From Lachnospiraceae bacterium (lineage in GTDB: Bacteria; Bacillota; Clostridia; Lachnospirales; Lachnospiraceae): 64,000 nt of DNA. Every line of letters begins with the position of its first letter. Position 1 is the stretch's first letter. Below, in pieces: positions 8,838 to 18,500 of this stretch. Made by a program: the position numbers and the translations under genes. The stretch covers positions 1 to 64,000 of the forward strand of contig FZRB01000016.1 in NCBI GenBank assembly GCA_900199595.1, given 5' to 3'. The notes below the pieces were generated by a model. The model made no database searches. It was not told the DNA's origin and worked only from the letters and a program-made list of their open reading frames with translations.

Positions 8838-9743
8838 TTATTCATCCGGACGAACCATTTTTTTCAAATTCAATATTACTACAGCTGACAAGATCAGAAG
8901 AATTCCTAATCCTGACATAACAGTTAAAGGTTCGGAAAAAACTATTATTCCTATCACGGTTGCCACCATTGGTTCTATAGTGGCAATAATCCCCGCTTTA
9001 CTGGCTTCTACACTTCTAAGTCCAAGAGTATACGCCAGAAATGGTATCACTGCAGTAATCAAAGCAGTCAGACAGCAGAACAAGATTAGAAATCCTAAAT
9101 CAGCAGAGGCTGAAAACTTTGAAAACATATCTATAGGACGGCATATCACCCAGGAACCGGCTGCTGCAAAAATAAATGTATACGTCGTCACCGTATACGG
9201 AGAATATTTCCTCAATGCAATCGTACCTAAAATACTGTATAATCCATATCCTATCCCGGAACCGAGGCCCACAAGCAGCCCGGTTATTGTCATTCCATCA
9301 CCAGAGATTCCGGATACCAGAACACAGCCTGCAAAAGCAAGGGCCAAAGCTATCAACTTGTTTCTGCTTAACTTTTCATGAAAGAACAATACTGACATGA
9401 TCATAATCCATACGGGTGAGGTATAAAGCAGTATCGCTGCTGTTGAAAGTGACATCATTGTAATAGCTTTGAAATAGCAGACAGTAAAAAAAAGTATGCT
9501 TCCAAAACCAAGTCCAAGAAACAGGGGGATATCTCTAAGTGATATCTTAAATCCCGAACGATCCTTGATAAATAGTACCAATGCAAACATCAGCGCTGCA
9601 AGCGTCACACGTATGGAAACAATCTGAATCGAACTGAATCCATATGTACCCAGCCTTCTTACAAAAATACCCATACTACCCCAAAAACATCCAGCTAGTA
9701 TAATAAAGACCGGGCCAATTTTTGAATTCTGTTTTTCTGTCAT
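8838..9743 (-). CDS. EamA/DMT-superfamily transporter
   Basis: The 301-residue protein has ten predicted transmembrane helices arranged as two EamA repeats (first repeat GCFWGSMGIFVRR, second around GLLVGLGSGIGYGLYS), typical of drug/metabolite transporters of the plasma membrane. It lies 15 bp after the HTH/SOR-like regulator and just before the RsmH-like gene, forming a probable three-gene unit. The substrate is unknown; efflux of amino acids or metabolites is usual in the family. Confidence 0.88.
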   Translation of the reverse strand: MTEKQNSKIGPVFIILAGCFWGSMGIFVRRLGTYGFSSIQIVSIRVTLAALMFALVLFIKDRSGFKISLRDIPLFLGLGFGSILFFTVCYFKAITMMSLSTAAILLYTSPVWIMIMSVLFFHEKLSRNKLIALALAFAGCVLVSGISGDGMTITGLLVGLGSGIGYGLYSILGTIALRKYSPYTVTTYTFIFAAAGSWVICRPIDMFSKFSASADLGFLILFCCLTALITAVIPFLAYTLGLRSVEASKAGIIATIEPMVATVIGIIVFSEPLTVMSGLGILLILSAVVILNLKKMVRPDE

Positions 9744-9758
9744 GATTAAAAACCTATC

Positions 9759-10430
9759 CTATCCAAACAGCATTTTTGCCGCTTGTTCCAGTTCCTTTCG
9801 TTCCTGGTAATTATCGTATCCACTTTCTTTGTCGTCAATTCCTTTTACCGGTTCAATTGAAAACAGACCATCTCGATTACAATAAAAGAATATCCTTCTG
9901 ACTCCTCTTATTTTAAACCGTGCTTCGGCTTTTCCCTCCGGATAAAGTTTAACCATCTGTATATCATCAGATGATGCTGCTGCAACAAAAGAAATGTAAT
10001 GTTCCTTTGTCATGCTGTGATCTATCTGTACATAATACTCATCCTCTATTCGCTCGATGAAAATCATGTGATGCTCATCTGTCGGTTCTGCATCCAAAGG
10101 CGCAAGCTGTATACCGTGGCAATGTATAGCCGCCTCTCCCATACAGTGAATCACATTTCCACATACCGGACAGACATAGAATTTTGACCGCAGCATATTG
10201 GCAGACACATTTGCATTAAAAATAGTATTACCGGAAATCAGCTCCGTTACTGAAATCCTGAATACCTCTGCTATAGGCTCCAGCAGTGTAATATCCGGAT
10301 AGCCTTTACAGGTTTCCCATTTGGATACTGTCTTGTCGCTCACTCCCAGTTTTTCCGCCAGCTGAAGCTGTGTCATTTTATTCTTCTCGCGAAGTTCTCT
10401 TATAACTGCGCCTGTTACATATTGGTTCAT
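9759..10430 (-). CDS. XRE-family regulator fused to a superoxide-reductase-like domain
   Basis: In this 223-residue protein, residues 8-65 form an XRE HTH (MTQLQLAEKLGVSDKTVSKWE). Near residue 86 begins a desulfoferrodoxin-like region: CPVCGNVIHCMGEAAIHCHG, then a beta domain with HSMTKEHYISF and FYCNRDGLF. In superoxide reductases the iron ligands are four His and one Cys, the last being the C-x-x-H-G motif; here that His is Asp (CNRDG). It is likely a DNA-binding redox or metal sensor rather than an enzyme. The start follows GGAGGTAAG. A perfect palindrome in its promoter suggests autoregulation. Confidence 0.8.
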   Translation of the reverse strand: MNQYVTGAVIRELREKNKMTQLQLAEKLGVSDKTVSKWETCKGYPDITLLEPIAEVFRISVTELISGNTIFNANVSANMLRSKFYVCPVCGNVIHCMGEAAIHCHGIQLAPLDAEPTDEHHMIFIERIEDEYYVQIDHSMTKEHYISFVAAASSDDIQMVKLYPEGKAEARFKIRGVRRIFFYCNRDGLFSIEPVKGIDDKESGYDNYQERKELEQAAKMLFG

Positions 10431-10450
10431 ATTTCTTACCTCCTGTACTT

Positions 10451-10464
10451 AATCTGTACAGATT
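10451..10464. promoter_or_regulatory. Perfect 14-bp palindrome upstream of the XRE/SOR-like regulator
   Basis: AATCTGTACAGATT is a perfect inverted repeat 20 bp before the regulator's ATG. A TTGACT resembling a -35 box lies upstream on the minus strand, so the palindrome falls at about the -10/start region. It is a plausible autoregulatory operator; no binding evidence exists. Confidence 0.55.
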
Positions 10465-10511
10465 GTAATTCAAACCCGAGTCAATGCACAATCTACTCAT
10501 AGTAGAGATAT

Positions 10512-10931
10512 CTATAATGATTTTTTCTCCTGAAGCTCCTGAATCATCCTGCTTTGTTCCTTAGCTTCCCTGAAAAGATAATAGTAGAATATTCCGGCTA
10601 TAATGATATATGGTATCGTGAAGGATCTGTAATATTCAAACCAGCCTCTCGGAGATATGGGATCCAGCCTGCTTACTGCCAGCAGAAACAGCCCACAGAA
10701 GAAACACGAAGCAACATACTGAATTATCATCATTGCCAGCGGACTTATATTTTCAAAAAGTGAATAAAGCGATAAAACTATAGACGCTATTACACAAAAT
10801 GCAAACATTATAAGTGTATTGGAATTGTCATTATTCATTCCGGTTATAGCATTAATCACAGCACCGGTTACAGAAACAGAAGTATAACTTATACATATTT
10901 CCAATAAAAGCTTTTTTATATACTCTTTCAC
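10512..10931 (-). CDS. DUF3021 membrane protein of a LytTR module
   Basis: The 139-residue protein has four hydrophobic helices and a charged C-terminus (FREAKEQSRMIQELQEKK), matching the DUF3021 family that is encoded directly after LytTR DNA-binding proteins. The start is GTG: the LytTR stop overlaps it in GTGA, and GAGGAGG lies upstream, so translation is coupled. DUF3021 partners are thought to restrain or signal to the LytTR protein at the membrane; the mechanism is inferred. Confidence 0.85.
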   Translation of the reverse strand: MKEYIKKLLLEICISYTSVSVTGAVINAITGMNNDNSNTLIMFAFCVIASIVLSLYSLFENISPLAMMIIQYVASCFFCGLFLLAVSRLDPISPRGWFEYYRSFTIPYIIIAGIFYYYLFREAKEQSRMIQELQEKKSL

Positions 10932-11401
10932 TGTTTTATCCTCCTCATCCTTTGAAGATACTCGTTAAATGCTTTCTTGTAACTTCTGTTTATACAGATT
11001 CTTTCTCCGTTATCAAAGAAGGCATAAACCTTCATATTGATATCCGGTTTTAATTGCTTAATCTTATATATATTAATAAGATTGGACTTTGAAACTCTTA
11101 CAAAGCCATAATTCCAAAGCATTTCCTCACAAGAAACAAGTGTGTTCATCAGCCGGAACACACCTGTCTCTGTATACGCAAAGAGCTTTCTATCTACATA
11201 ATCAAAATAATATATATCTCCCGGATTAAGTATGGTTTCTTCCCAGTCATCCAGATCCTCATCTGCCGGGCGTCCTGAAAATGAAGGACGTTCCGAGTTT
11301 ACTGTATCTATAATCTGGCTTATGACCGGACGCATATTTGTATAATACAGATCCACATGCTCTTCTTTTAAATTTTTATCCTCAAAAAGATTAAGTTTCA
11401 T
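10928..11401 (-). CDS. LytTR-family DNA-binding regulator
   Basis: The 157-residue protein has a short N-terminal region and a LytTR domain at residues about 55-155 (FRLMNTLVSCEEML, FVRVSKSNLINI, INRSYKKAFNEYL). There is no receiver domain, as in the LytTR Regulatory System type. The start is set at 11401, where AGAAGGAAATG supplies the SD; an in-frame ATG 60 bp upstream lacks support. It is co-transcribed with the membrane protein upstream and DUF3021 downstream. The 21-bp-spaced direct repeat at 12197-12231 is its likely autoregulatory site. Confidence 0.88.
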   Translation of the reverse strand: MKLNLFEDKNLKEEHVDLYYTNMRPVISQIIDTVNSERPSFSGRPADEDLDDWEETILNPGDIYYFDYVDRKLFAYTETGVFRLMNTLVSCEEMLWNYGFVRVSKSNLINIYKIKQLKPDINMKVYAFFDNGERICINRSYKKAFNEYLQRMRRIKQ

Positions 11402-11415
11402 TTTGTCATTTCCTT

Positions 11416-12129
11416 CTAGAATGCATTCCAGATAAAGATGAAGGCAAAAACGCATCCCCATGAATTACCTGTATGTTTTCTAACTATAAGCATACCATAT
11501 AATGCGATAAATGTTACGATTAAGTCAATCAGTCCAAGTGTGTCAAAATGTATTGGATGGAATAAAATTCCCATAACAGCAGCAACCAGAACACCCCAGT
11601 CAAAAAACTTATTTTCTGTAGGATATCTTCTGGAAATAATCTCAGCGATGACTGCATAATTGAAGCCTTCAAAGAATCCCCATACCAGACCTATTATAAG
11701 AGTACCGATTATAGTACTGATGATTCCTGCCTTATGAAGATCATTTGTAACCATCACACTGAGTGGCTTATATCCTTCAAACTGACCTGAAACCATCTTA
11801 AATACTATAAACGGGATAAAACAGATCACTGCACCTACAACAGCTTTTAACGCATTTTCCTTTTTTAAACCATAGCTTGCAAACGACTCTCTTCTGAGAA
11901 GACAAACTATTGTAATCCCAAGTCCTGCCACCCCATATTCCATCGCTGCTGAAGCAAATAGACGCGGCCATACTGAAATGCTGCTGTCCTTACAAAAAGC
12001 CATTATATTGCTTCCGATAACGGCATAAACGCTATATACCAGCATTGATGCAAGTGCAATAATCCAAAGATTAACATCAAGCCTTTTTTGTTCAACTGTT
12101 AATTCGTGTTTTCTTTTTAATAATTTCAT
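11416..12129 (-). CDS. Multi-pass membrane protein, first gene of the LytTR module
   Basis: The 237-residue protein has about seven transmembrane helices. Residues around 145-170 (GLVWGFFEGFNYAVIAEII) recall the CPBP/Abi helix, but the double-Glu and Arg motif is incomplete and a later FHPIHFD only partly matches, so I call it a degenerate CPBP-like or unknown membrane protein. It begins behind AAGGAGC 9 bp from ATG and is followed after 14 bp by LytTR. It could be the effector or sensor of the module. Confidence 0.65.
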   Translation of the reverse strand: MKLLKRKHELTVEQKRLDVNLWIIALASMLVYSVYAVIGSNIMAFCKDSSISVWPRLFASAAMEYGVAGLGITIVCLLRRESFASYGLKKENALKAVVGAVICFIPFIVFKMVSGQFEGYKPLSVMVTNDLHKAGIISTIIGTLIIGLVWGFFEGFNYAVIAEIISRRYPTENKFFDWGVLVAAVMGILFHPIHFDTLGLIDLIVTFIALYGMLIVRKHTGNSWGCVFAFIFIWNAF

Positions 12130-12149
12130 CTTTGTAATGCTCCTTTTTC

Positions 12150-12231
12150 TTTGATGGCATTACCTTATCAGATATAAGAAACACGCGTATTCAAATATGT
12201 ACAAGTTGCACTTTCGCATGTACAAGTTGCA
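12150..12231 (-). promoter_or_regulatory. LytTR-type direct-repeat operator and promoter
   Basis: ATGTACAAGTTGCA occurs at 12197-12210 and again at 12218-12231, exactly 21 bp apart (two helical turns), as known for LytTR dimer sites. On the minus strand the repeats sit directly upstream of TTGAAT (-35-like), followed after 18 bp by TGATAA, then SD and ATG of the module. This fits autoactivation by the LytTR protein. Confidence 0.75.
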
Positions 12232-12319
12232 AAGCAATTAAGATATTAACACATAACGGAATATCATAACCTTCTATTAGTCTTTATCATCTCTCCCCCT
12301 AAACATATATTTCATTTTA

Positions 12320-12538
12320 TTAATACTCTGTTTTTATCTTATCAATCCCATATAATTCTTTAAAACGCTGTTCATCCATCTGCGAACGTATCAGCATAAC
12401 TTCTATAAAATGCCCATCATCTTTATTTTTAAAACCTGCCACTTTTTCACCTGTACATATGGAACTACGAATCACGGCATATTGTTTTTCAGGATTAAAC
12501 GGAATAATATCATTCTTTGGTTTTTTTCGTATTATCAT
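12320..12538 (-). CDS. Conserved small hypothetical protein (72 aa)
   Basis: The 72-residue soluble protein begins MIIRKKPKNDIIPFNPEKQY and ends FKELYGIDKIKTEY. An ideal SD (GAGGAGG, 8 bp before ATG) fixes the start at 12538, inside a longer open frame that overlaps the upstream acetyltransferase. I recall near-identical small Clostridial proteins sometimes mislabelled aspartate dehydrogenase; it has none of that enzyme's motifs. It follows the GNAT gene by about 28 bp and probably shares its transcript. Function unknown. Confidence 0.7.
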   Translation of the reverse strand: MIIRKKPKNDIIPFNPEKQYAVIRSSICTGEKVAGFKNKDDGHFIEVMLIRSQMDEQRFKELYGIDKIKTEY

Positions 12539-12566
12539 TCTACCAACCTCCTCAATAAGCCTTGAA

Positions 12567-13019
12567 CTATTTTGTAAGTACCATACATTCCGTAGAATCA
12601 TTAAATCCCAGTTTCCTGTAAAGTGGTCTGCCTGCTTCAGTAGCATCCAGACTAACCTCGGTAACACCACGCTCCCAGGCTTCTTTTATCAACAAATCCG
12701 CCATTTTATAAGCGATACCTTTTCCTCTGTACTCCGGACGTGTATAAACATTCATCAGATGAGCTCTCTTCCCTGACACATGGTCAAATGTTGGCATTAC
12801 CCTGATATAGCTTATAGAAGCACAACCAATCCATTGTTCTCCATCAAAAGCTAATACTGTCGTTTGATCTCCACTCAAAAAATAATCTTTGGAATAATCA
12901 ATAAAATCTTCGGAATATTTATAATCTTCGGATAAGTCATTTACCTCCCTAAGCATTACAAGCCTGCTTTCCATAAGAAGGTCGATATCCTCTTCTGTTG
13001 TAATCTTATAATCTATCAT
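12567..13019 (-). CDS. GNAT-family N-acetyltransferase
   Basis: The 150-residue protein has the GNAT acetyl-CoA motif A (VYTRPEYRGKGIAYKMADLLI, Q/RxxGxG/A loop at about residues 97-110) and the C-terminal motif GRPLYRKLGF. It transfers acetyl to an amine of an unidentified small molecule or protein. The start follows GGAACGGAG. It lies 16 bp downstream of the FliB-like gene in a run of small accessory enzymes. Confidence 0.88.
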   Translation of the reverse strand: MIDYKITTEEDIDLLMESRLVMLREVNDLSEDYKYSEDFIDYSKDYFLSGDQTTVLAFDGEQWIGCASISYIRVMPTFDHVSGKRAHLMNVYTRPEYRGKGIAYKMADLLIKEAWERGVTEVSLDATEAGRPLYRKLGFNDSTECMVLTK

Positions 13020-13035
13020 AATTTTTTCTCCGTTC

Positions 13036-13896
13036 CTATGAATTTAGAATAATTTCAATATTATCTTCATTATATTCTATTTGCTCGGACCATCTCCTTA
13101 CAGCCTCTATATCATCATGATATAATCTCTCGTAAAGCATTATAAAAATAATGCTATAAACCGCATAATCTATAATCTTCTTAATTCCATGTTTTAGAGT
13201 CAGCTCAAGCTGTCTGAAAAGAATATATTGGTAAATAAACTCATATTTTTTTATTTCAAGATTATTCAGATAGTCTTTATAATACCTTTTTATCAGCAAA
13301 ACTTCATTTTTCCAGTTAGAATCTATAGGTTCAGTAATACAAAAGATATCCAGGATTTTTTCAACCTTAGCTTCATCCAGATACTGGGGAATTATATTTG
13401 TAAGGTTCAAATAGTCCTTTGAAATTTCTATTTCTAACATTTTCAGAAGTTCCTGAAAACTGATAGTCTTCTGACTGTCACAGATTATAAAGTTAAGACT
13501 TTTCTTTTCAAAAAGTAACTCTGAAGCCTTCTCACAGCTTAACCCAACGCCGGCCAAACTATAATCATTTATTTCAACAAAAAATCTGGGATGAAGTCTG
13601 CATATATCACAAAGAGCATCCTCTCCTAATTCTTTTATTATCTTACATAGTCCGTCATCTTTTAGAAATGGGCATTTCTTATCATCAGTCAGCTTGAAAA
13701 ATGTATCCTCTCCCTCATGAATGTTCTGTCTTATCTCATTTCCCAATTCCGTGTCAAGGCTTTTGTAATATCCAAGTGTATCTTCGTCTATATCTATCTC
13801 CCAGCCCTTACAACAGCTATGCTTACACTTATCTGCTTTACATTTAAATTCACTATATATTTCTGCATCTATATTTATCATTTTAGAATAACTCAT
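13036..13896 (-). CDS. FliB-like (flagellin lysine-N-methylase family) protein
   Basis: The 286-residue protein has an N-terminal cysteine cluster (CKADKCKHSCCKGWEI, residues about 17-32) and a second set (CPFLKDDGLCKII, LCDICRLHPRF), as in FliB/YkgJ-type proteins that likely bind an Fe-S or Zn centre. FliB methylates flagellin lysines, but no flagellar gene is in view and this protein is shorter than the usual 380-400 residues, so the name denotes the family only. The gene overlaps the end of the aminoglycoside-phosphotransferase-like gene by 14 bp. Confidence 0.75.
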   Translation of the reverse strand: MSYSKMINIDAEIYSEFKCKADKCKHSCCKGWEIDIDEDTLGYYKSLDTELGNEIRQNIHEGEDTFFKLTDDKKCPFLKDDGLCKIIKELGEDALCDICRLHPRFFVEINDYSLAGVGLSCEKASELLFEKKSLNFIICDSQKTISFQELLKMLEIEISKDYLNLTNIIPQYLDEAKVEKILDIFCITEPIDSNWKNEVLLIKRYYKDYLNNLEIKKYEFIYQYILFRQLELTLKHGIKKIIDYAVYSIIFIMLYERLYHDDIEAVRRWSEQIEYNEDNIEIILNS

Positions 13897-14680
13897 CCAA
13901 TAAAATAAAGTAATTAATCTTTTCCCAATTTGGTTCTATCCCCAGCACTTCGAATAATTCCTCGGGTTTGAAATCAGGATATACAACTCCACCAAACGTC
14001 CCATCTGAATTATGCTTTAGGCTTCTGTAGCAAAGAGCGATATCCTTCCATTTATCACCAATACCCGCATCACCAACATCGATGAATCCGCTTACTTCTT
14101 CATTTTCAAAAAGAATATTAGGAAGACAGAAGTCACCATGGGAAAGCACCGGTTCGAAATCAGGTTGATTATCAACCAACCACTGATATAACTCTTCCGG
14201 GTTCTTAAAGGTGCCGTTATCACCAAATGTAGTTGGCTCGGCATAACTAATATCAACCAGGTTATTTTCAACTCGGATTTTTGCCTCTTTCAGATCTGCA
14301 TCTAAATCTCTGATACCCGGACAATCCGAAATGTCAACACTCCATAGCATATGCAATGCTTTAGCTAAAAGCTTGAACAACTCCTTAGGATGTTCCATAT
14401 AGTACTTATCACATGACATCATGCCCTTCACTCTGGTCATCAGCAGATACTGATACCTGCCATCAGTTTCATAGCAGATTACCTTCGGCGCAGGTATTTT
14501 CCCCTCAAGCCAACGCATCATTTCAACCGAAGAATCGTTTGCAGAACGACACTTCTGAATCTTAAGAACCATATCGTCAAAGATCAGAATCTTCGAATCA
14601 GACTTGCCGATGTCATCAACCTCATAGGTTTTTCCATTGATTAGCTTCTGTATGCTTTCAGGAATAATATAATCATTCAT
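13883..14680 (-). CDS. APH(3')-family aminoglycoside phosphotransferase-like kinase
   Basis: The 265-residue protein matches the APH(3') layout: N-lobe lysine in DMVLKIQK, catalytic loop LSHGDFCLPNILF (about residues 187-199), metal-binding GFIDVGDAGIGDKWKDIA and the family's C-terminal ending INYFILLDELF. The enzyme would phosphorylate the 3'-hydroxyl of kanamycin-like aminoglycosides with ATP. Catalytic Asp, Asn and second Asp are all present. No transposon surrounds it, so it appears to be a chromosomal relative; whether it gives resistance cannot be told. Confidence 0.85.
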   Translation of the reverse strand: MNDYIIPESIQKLINGKTYEVDDIGKSDSKILIFDDMVLKIQKCRSANDSSVEMMRWLEGKIPAPKVICYETDGRYQYLLMTRVKGMMSCDKYYMEHPKELFKLLAKALHMLWSVDISDCPGIRDLDADLKEAKIRVENNLVDISYAEPTTFGDNGTFKNPEELYQWLVDNQPDFEPVLSHGDFCLPNILFENEEVSGFIDVGDAGIGDKWKDIALCYRSLKHNSDGTFGGVVYPDFKPEELFEVLGIEPNWEKINYFILLDELF

Positions 14681-14806
14681 ATTGCTTTTTTCTCAATCCT
14701 TCCAAATATCTACATTTTCCAAAATAGTGTCTTCGTATTAGATGCTCTACATTTAATATACTCAAGTTTTCGATTTTCTTTCTCAGTAAGGTTACATTTT
14801 AATATA

Positions 14807-15331
14807 TCATTGCAACAATATTGAATCTATTATTTTTTCATAATCGTCATTTATCATAACGATATGATTATCTTTAGATTGAAATTCATTTATATACCTT
14901 CTGTTTTCTGCTTTAATCCATTCAACAGTACAATCAGAATCATCTAACCTTGATTCTATATCCGAACCATGTCCAATAATATCCGAGAAATGTGAATCGA
15001 TATAATAATCTGTCATTGCCAGACACACAAATTGAATCTGTGATAAGTATCCCGCATCAAAAGAAGATTGCCAATCACTTGGTATATAGCAACCTTCAAC
15101 AATTAGATTCTGTTTATTCTCAATTGCTGTTTTAATCATCTCACTAACAATTGGCCAGAGATAATCAGTTAGTTTATCATCATCACATGGTGTAAGATCT
15201 GTATAGCCGCTTCTAATAAGTCCCATTTTTAAGTGATCAATTGATAAATAAGGATATTTTAATTCTTCAAGTATTTTCTGAGCTAAAACCGTTTTTCCGG
15301 TATGCGATGCTCCTGTTATGATAATAATCAT
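14807..15331 (-). CDS. P-loop NTPase, small-molecule kinase-like
   Basis: The 174-residue protein has Walker A GASHTGKT at residues 7-14 directly after the first strand, a lid-like region, and Walker-B-like NLIVEGCYI near residue 105. The layout is that of zeta-toxin/adenylate-kinase-type P-loop kinases (for example 2-phosphoglycerate-kinase-like). The substrate is unknown. The start at 15331 follows GTGAGGC. The 126 bp to the APH-like gene contain no recognisable element. Confidence 0.7.
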   Translation of the reverse strand: MIIIITGASHTGKTVLAQKILEELKYPYLSIDHLKMGLIRSGYTDLTPCDDDKLTDYLWPIVSEMIKTAIENKQNLIVEGCYIPSDWQSSFDAGYLSQIQFVCLAMTDYYIDSHFSDIIGHGSDIESRLDDSDCTVEWIKAENRRYINEFQSKDNHIVMINDDYEKIIDSILLQ

Positions 15332-15534
15332 TTTGCCTCACTTTCTTATATCATAAAATTCGATAGTGATTTCAAAAAACAACAGTATCATTTATCAACT
15401 CCTGCAAATTGTTCCAATTCTTTGATTCATTTTTCTTTAACCTCAATAGTAAAATGTTTTTCTGCCCATCCATGTTCTCTGGCAGTTCTACTTTCCAAAT
15501 ATAACATATTATAGATACCCTGAACAGAATAAAA

Positions 15535-15560
15535 GCGCCTATGATTTTAATCATAGACGC
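15535..15560 (-). terminator. Terminator hairpin of the 1126-residue protein gene
   Basis: GCGCCTATGATT and AATCATAGACGC pair with one mismatch around a tiny loop, flanked by AAAA (T-run on minus) and by TTTG on the plus side. It follows the stop at 15586 by 25 bp. Apart from this hairpin, 15332-15585 shows nothing I can support. Confidence 0.7.
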
Positions 15561-15585
15561 TTTGTCGATGTATAAGTATTATCAA

Positions 15586-18500
15586 TTACACGAGCTTAGG
15601 CATTTTATCAATATCATTACCCTTTTGGTGAACTGTTCCCTTTCTCGGAACCTCACGGATGATATTCTTATTATCAGCCACTTCTTTTTTGACAGTATTT
15701 GCCATTTCTTTCATCTTATCCTCATTTAGTGCCTTTTTGGCAACCTCGGTCGGAGCTATATATTTATCCGGATCCTTCTTGGATTTCAGGGTTTTCTCAA
15801 ATTCACCCGAAGCTATCTTTTCCTGCATTATCTGCTGAAGATCTACGGATTTATCATCACCCCCGCTAACACGGTACATCTGACCATATAAAGCATATGC
15901 AGAATCTTGTATGTAATTTTTCCTATTTTTATAATCTCCCTGTTTCAGACGGAAAAGTGCCCGATCTGACTTTTCAAGAAATTCTTCATTTGTCAGTTTA
16001 GGAGTATCAACATTAAAGTAACGATTATTATGAAGAACTCTGCTCATTATCTTCAGCTTTCTCTTGTCATCACTATTAAGAGCTTTCTTATTCGGCTCCT
16101 TGGACTTGTCCTTGGTATGGTCTTTCATTTTATAGACCTCATAAACCTCGGCACAATCCTTAAGGTTGTTTACAGCCTCTTTATATTCTTTAAGCCTGTC
16201 AACATCTCCATTTAATATATTATTACTCGTCTTTTTAAGATTTCTTGCGGCTTTCATAACATCGTCTATGGCCATATAGAAGTCCATATATTCATCAGAA
16301 TCAGCGAATACTCCTCTCGCCTCTCCCGCTGTCTGCTTAAGTACCTGGAGATAATCGATTAACTCGTTTACCGGAATATTTTCTCCGCTACTGTTTTTGA
16401 AAGTCGCCACAGTCTTCTTTGCAGCCTTCTTCTCTGTCTTCTTTATAACCTTTTTCTCAGGCTTTACTTTTGGAAATACAACTTGTTCTTTTTCCTCATC
16501 ATATGTAGGCGCATTATTAAATACTCCCGCCGTTCCTTTCTTACCAGGTGTATATGTAAGATCCTTATACAAAATGCCATTCATGAAAAGATTATCTATT
16601 TTCTTTTGACGTTCATAAGATCCAGAACAGTTATATTCAAGTGAACCATTGGCCGCTCCTATGGCATTATTCATGGCATAATACTGTGCACCCAGATTAT
16701 TGTCTCTGAAATACTGTGTCAGAGTTTTACCATTACCGTTCTCATGCCACTGCCTAAACATATCGCGAGCAGGTCCTTGTTTAATCGCGGCATATAGGAA
16801 TTTTGAAGCCTGCATAGGCTGATCTGGATTCTGATTCACAAGTTTGTTATGTTCAGTATCCAGAATGATCATCTCACCGCCGATATCACTGATTGGTCCC
16901 ACAATATCCTGAAATGCATCATATCTCTGCTTGTTATTCTTAAGTTTGGGATACTCTTTTTTCAGTTTTTCATCCATAAGTTCAGGGAATGTACATATCT
17001 CCTGCCATGCATCATGGATTATGTTTCCAAGAAGATTGATCTGAAAGTATTCCTCTGATTTATCAAAGTTTTCATCATTAAAATCTAACTTTTCTGCCAG
17101 TTCATCAATCAAATCGACAGTCCCCTTGATTGATTCATATATTGTATCAACCAGCCATCTTGAGCTTTGATTCTTTATGCCTTGTAATCTTGGCCCTGCT
17201 TTGGAGGAATTATCCAAAACCTCGTCAAACAATTCCAGTTTCTTATCACGAAACTTTTTAGGATCAAATACATCCTGAATAGAATATTTACGTTTGCCGT
17301 TTTCCTTCATTGTAAGCATATGAAGTGCAGCTATTGAATATCCGCCTGTTCGGTCAATTGATATAGAGCCGCCTTTAAACTTCGGATCTTTTTCAACTTG
17401 TTCAGGAGTATATTTATCTCCAAGGAAACTCTGTTTAAGCTCTCTATTTAGTGAAAAAGCGTATTTATCTACTTTCTTTGAATATTCATCACCCGCTTTG
17501 AAGGTATTCATCTTTTCCTTCTTAACAGCATCATAGACAGCCTTATCCATAGGCTTAAGTCTACCTATGTTATCCATATCTATGACATCACCGAATGCAT
17601 CATTTAACTCGCTAATAAGGCCGTAAAACTCTCCCGGTTTCATTCCTTCAGATATGGTTTCATAGAAGGTCTTATCTCCTTCGTGTTTCTTCTGTAAGAA
17701 CTCCTCCAGGTGCTTCATTGTAGGAATACACTTCGATGCATCCGACTTCATTCCAACTAATCCAAGAACTAATTGTGTTGAAGCATTATAATTTGGATCT
17801 AACATATTGAGATTTTTATTAACAGCCATCAAGTTGCTGGCAATCTTATCAGCAACATGGTCCCATTTTCCCTTTGAAGCCATAATTTGATCAACAGTTT
17901 TAGGCTCCTTCTTGGGGGCAGCCGCTTTCTCTATTTCCATCTCCTCAACATCAAAATCACTATTATCATTTTTCAGTTTAGGAAAATTGGTGAAGGTTTC
18001 ATTAACATCATCATACTCAACATTTTTTAATAAGCTGCCATCCTGTATACGTCTGTCAGCCACTGCCACAATGTTCGGGAGTGTTGCTAATCTGATTGAC
18101 ATATCACCCATTTCCATGGTGGCAGCAAATCTATTTTGGTCCATTTTATGAGAGATATTATTATCAGCCATATACTGCGACAGCTTCGTTCCACTATTCT
18201 TCCAGTCACGCATGATATTCTCAACATATTTAACATGCAGTGCATTTAAAATATATGATGATACATTTATATCGTCAATTTGTGCCTTGTTGTGGTAATC
18301 GAAAGACTTCTGCATATATTGATATGTGGTGGATAAAGGGATCACCATGTTGTCAACGTGCTTACGTCTGGACTCTTCTGTGGTAAGCTCCGGTCGGTCT
18401 GCCTGAACTGCTTCATGCATCATTTTTTCAAAACGATTAATCTCCTGCCATGCATCAAAAGCAATACTCGAGAGGCCTGCTACCTTGGCAAATTCCTCCG

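Noticed and set aside
13036-13896. Flagellar methylation function for the FliB-like gene
   Set aside because: There are no flagellar genes in the window and the protein is shorter than known FliB; only family membership is claimed.
15372-15554. 60-codon minus-strand frame between the P-loop kinase and the 1126-residue gene
   Set aside because: Its start lies inside the terminator hairpin and it has no SD; composition is not convincing. Treated as chance, though it could be a decayed tail.
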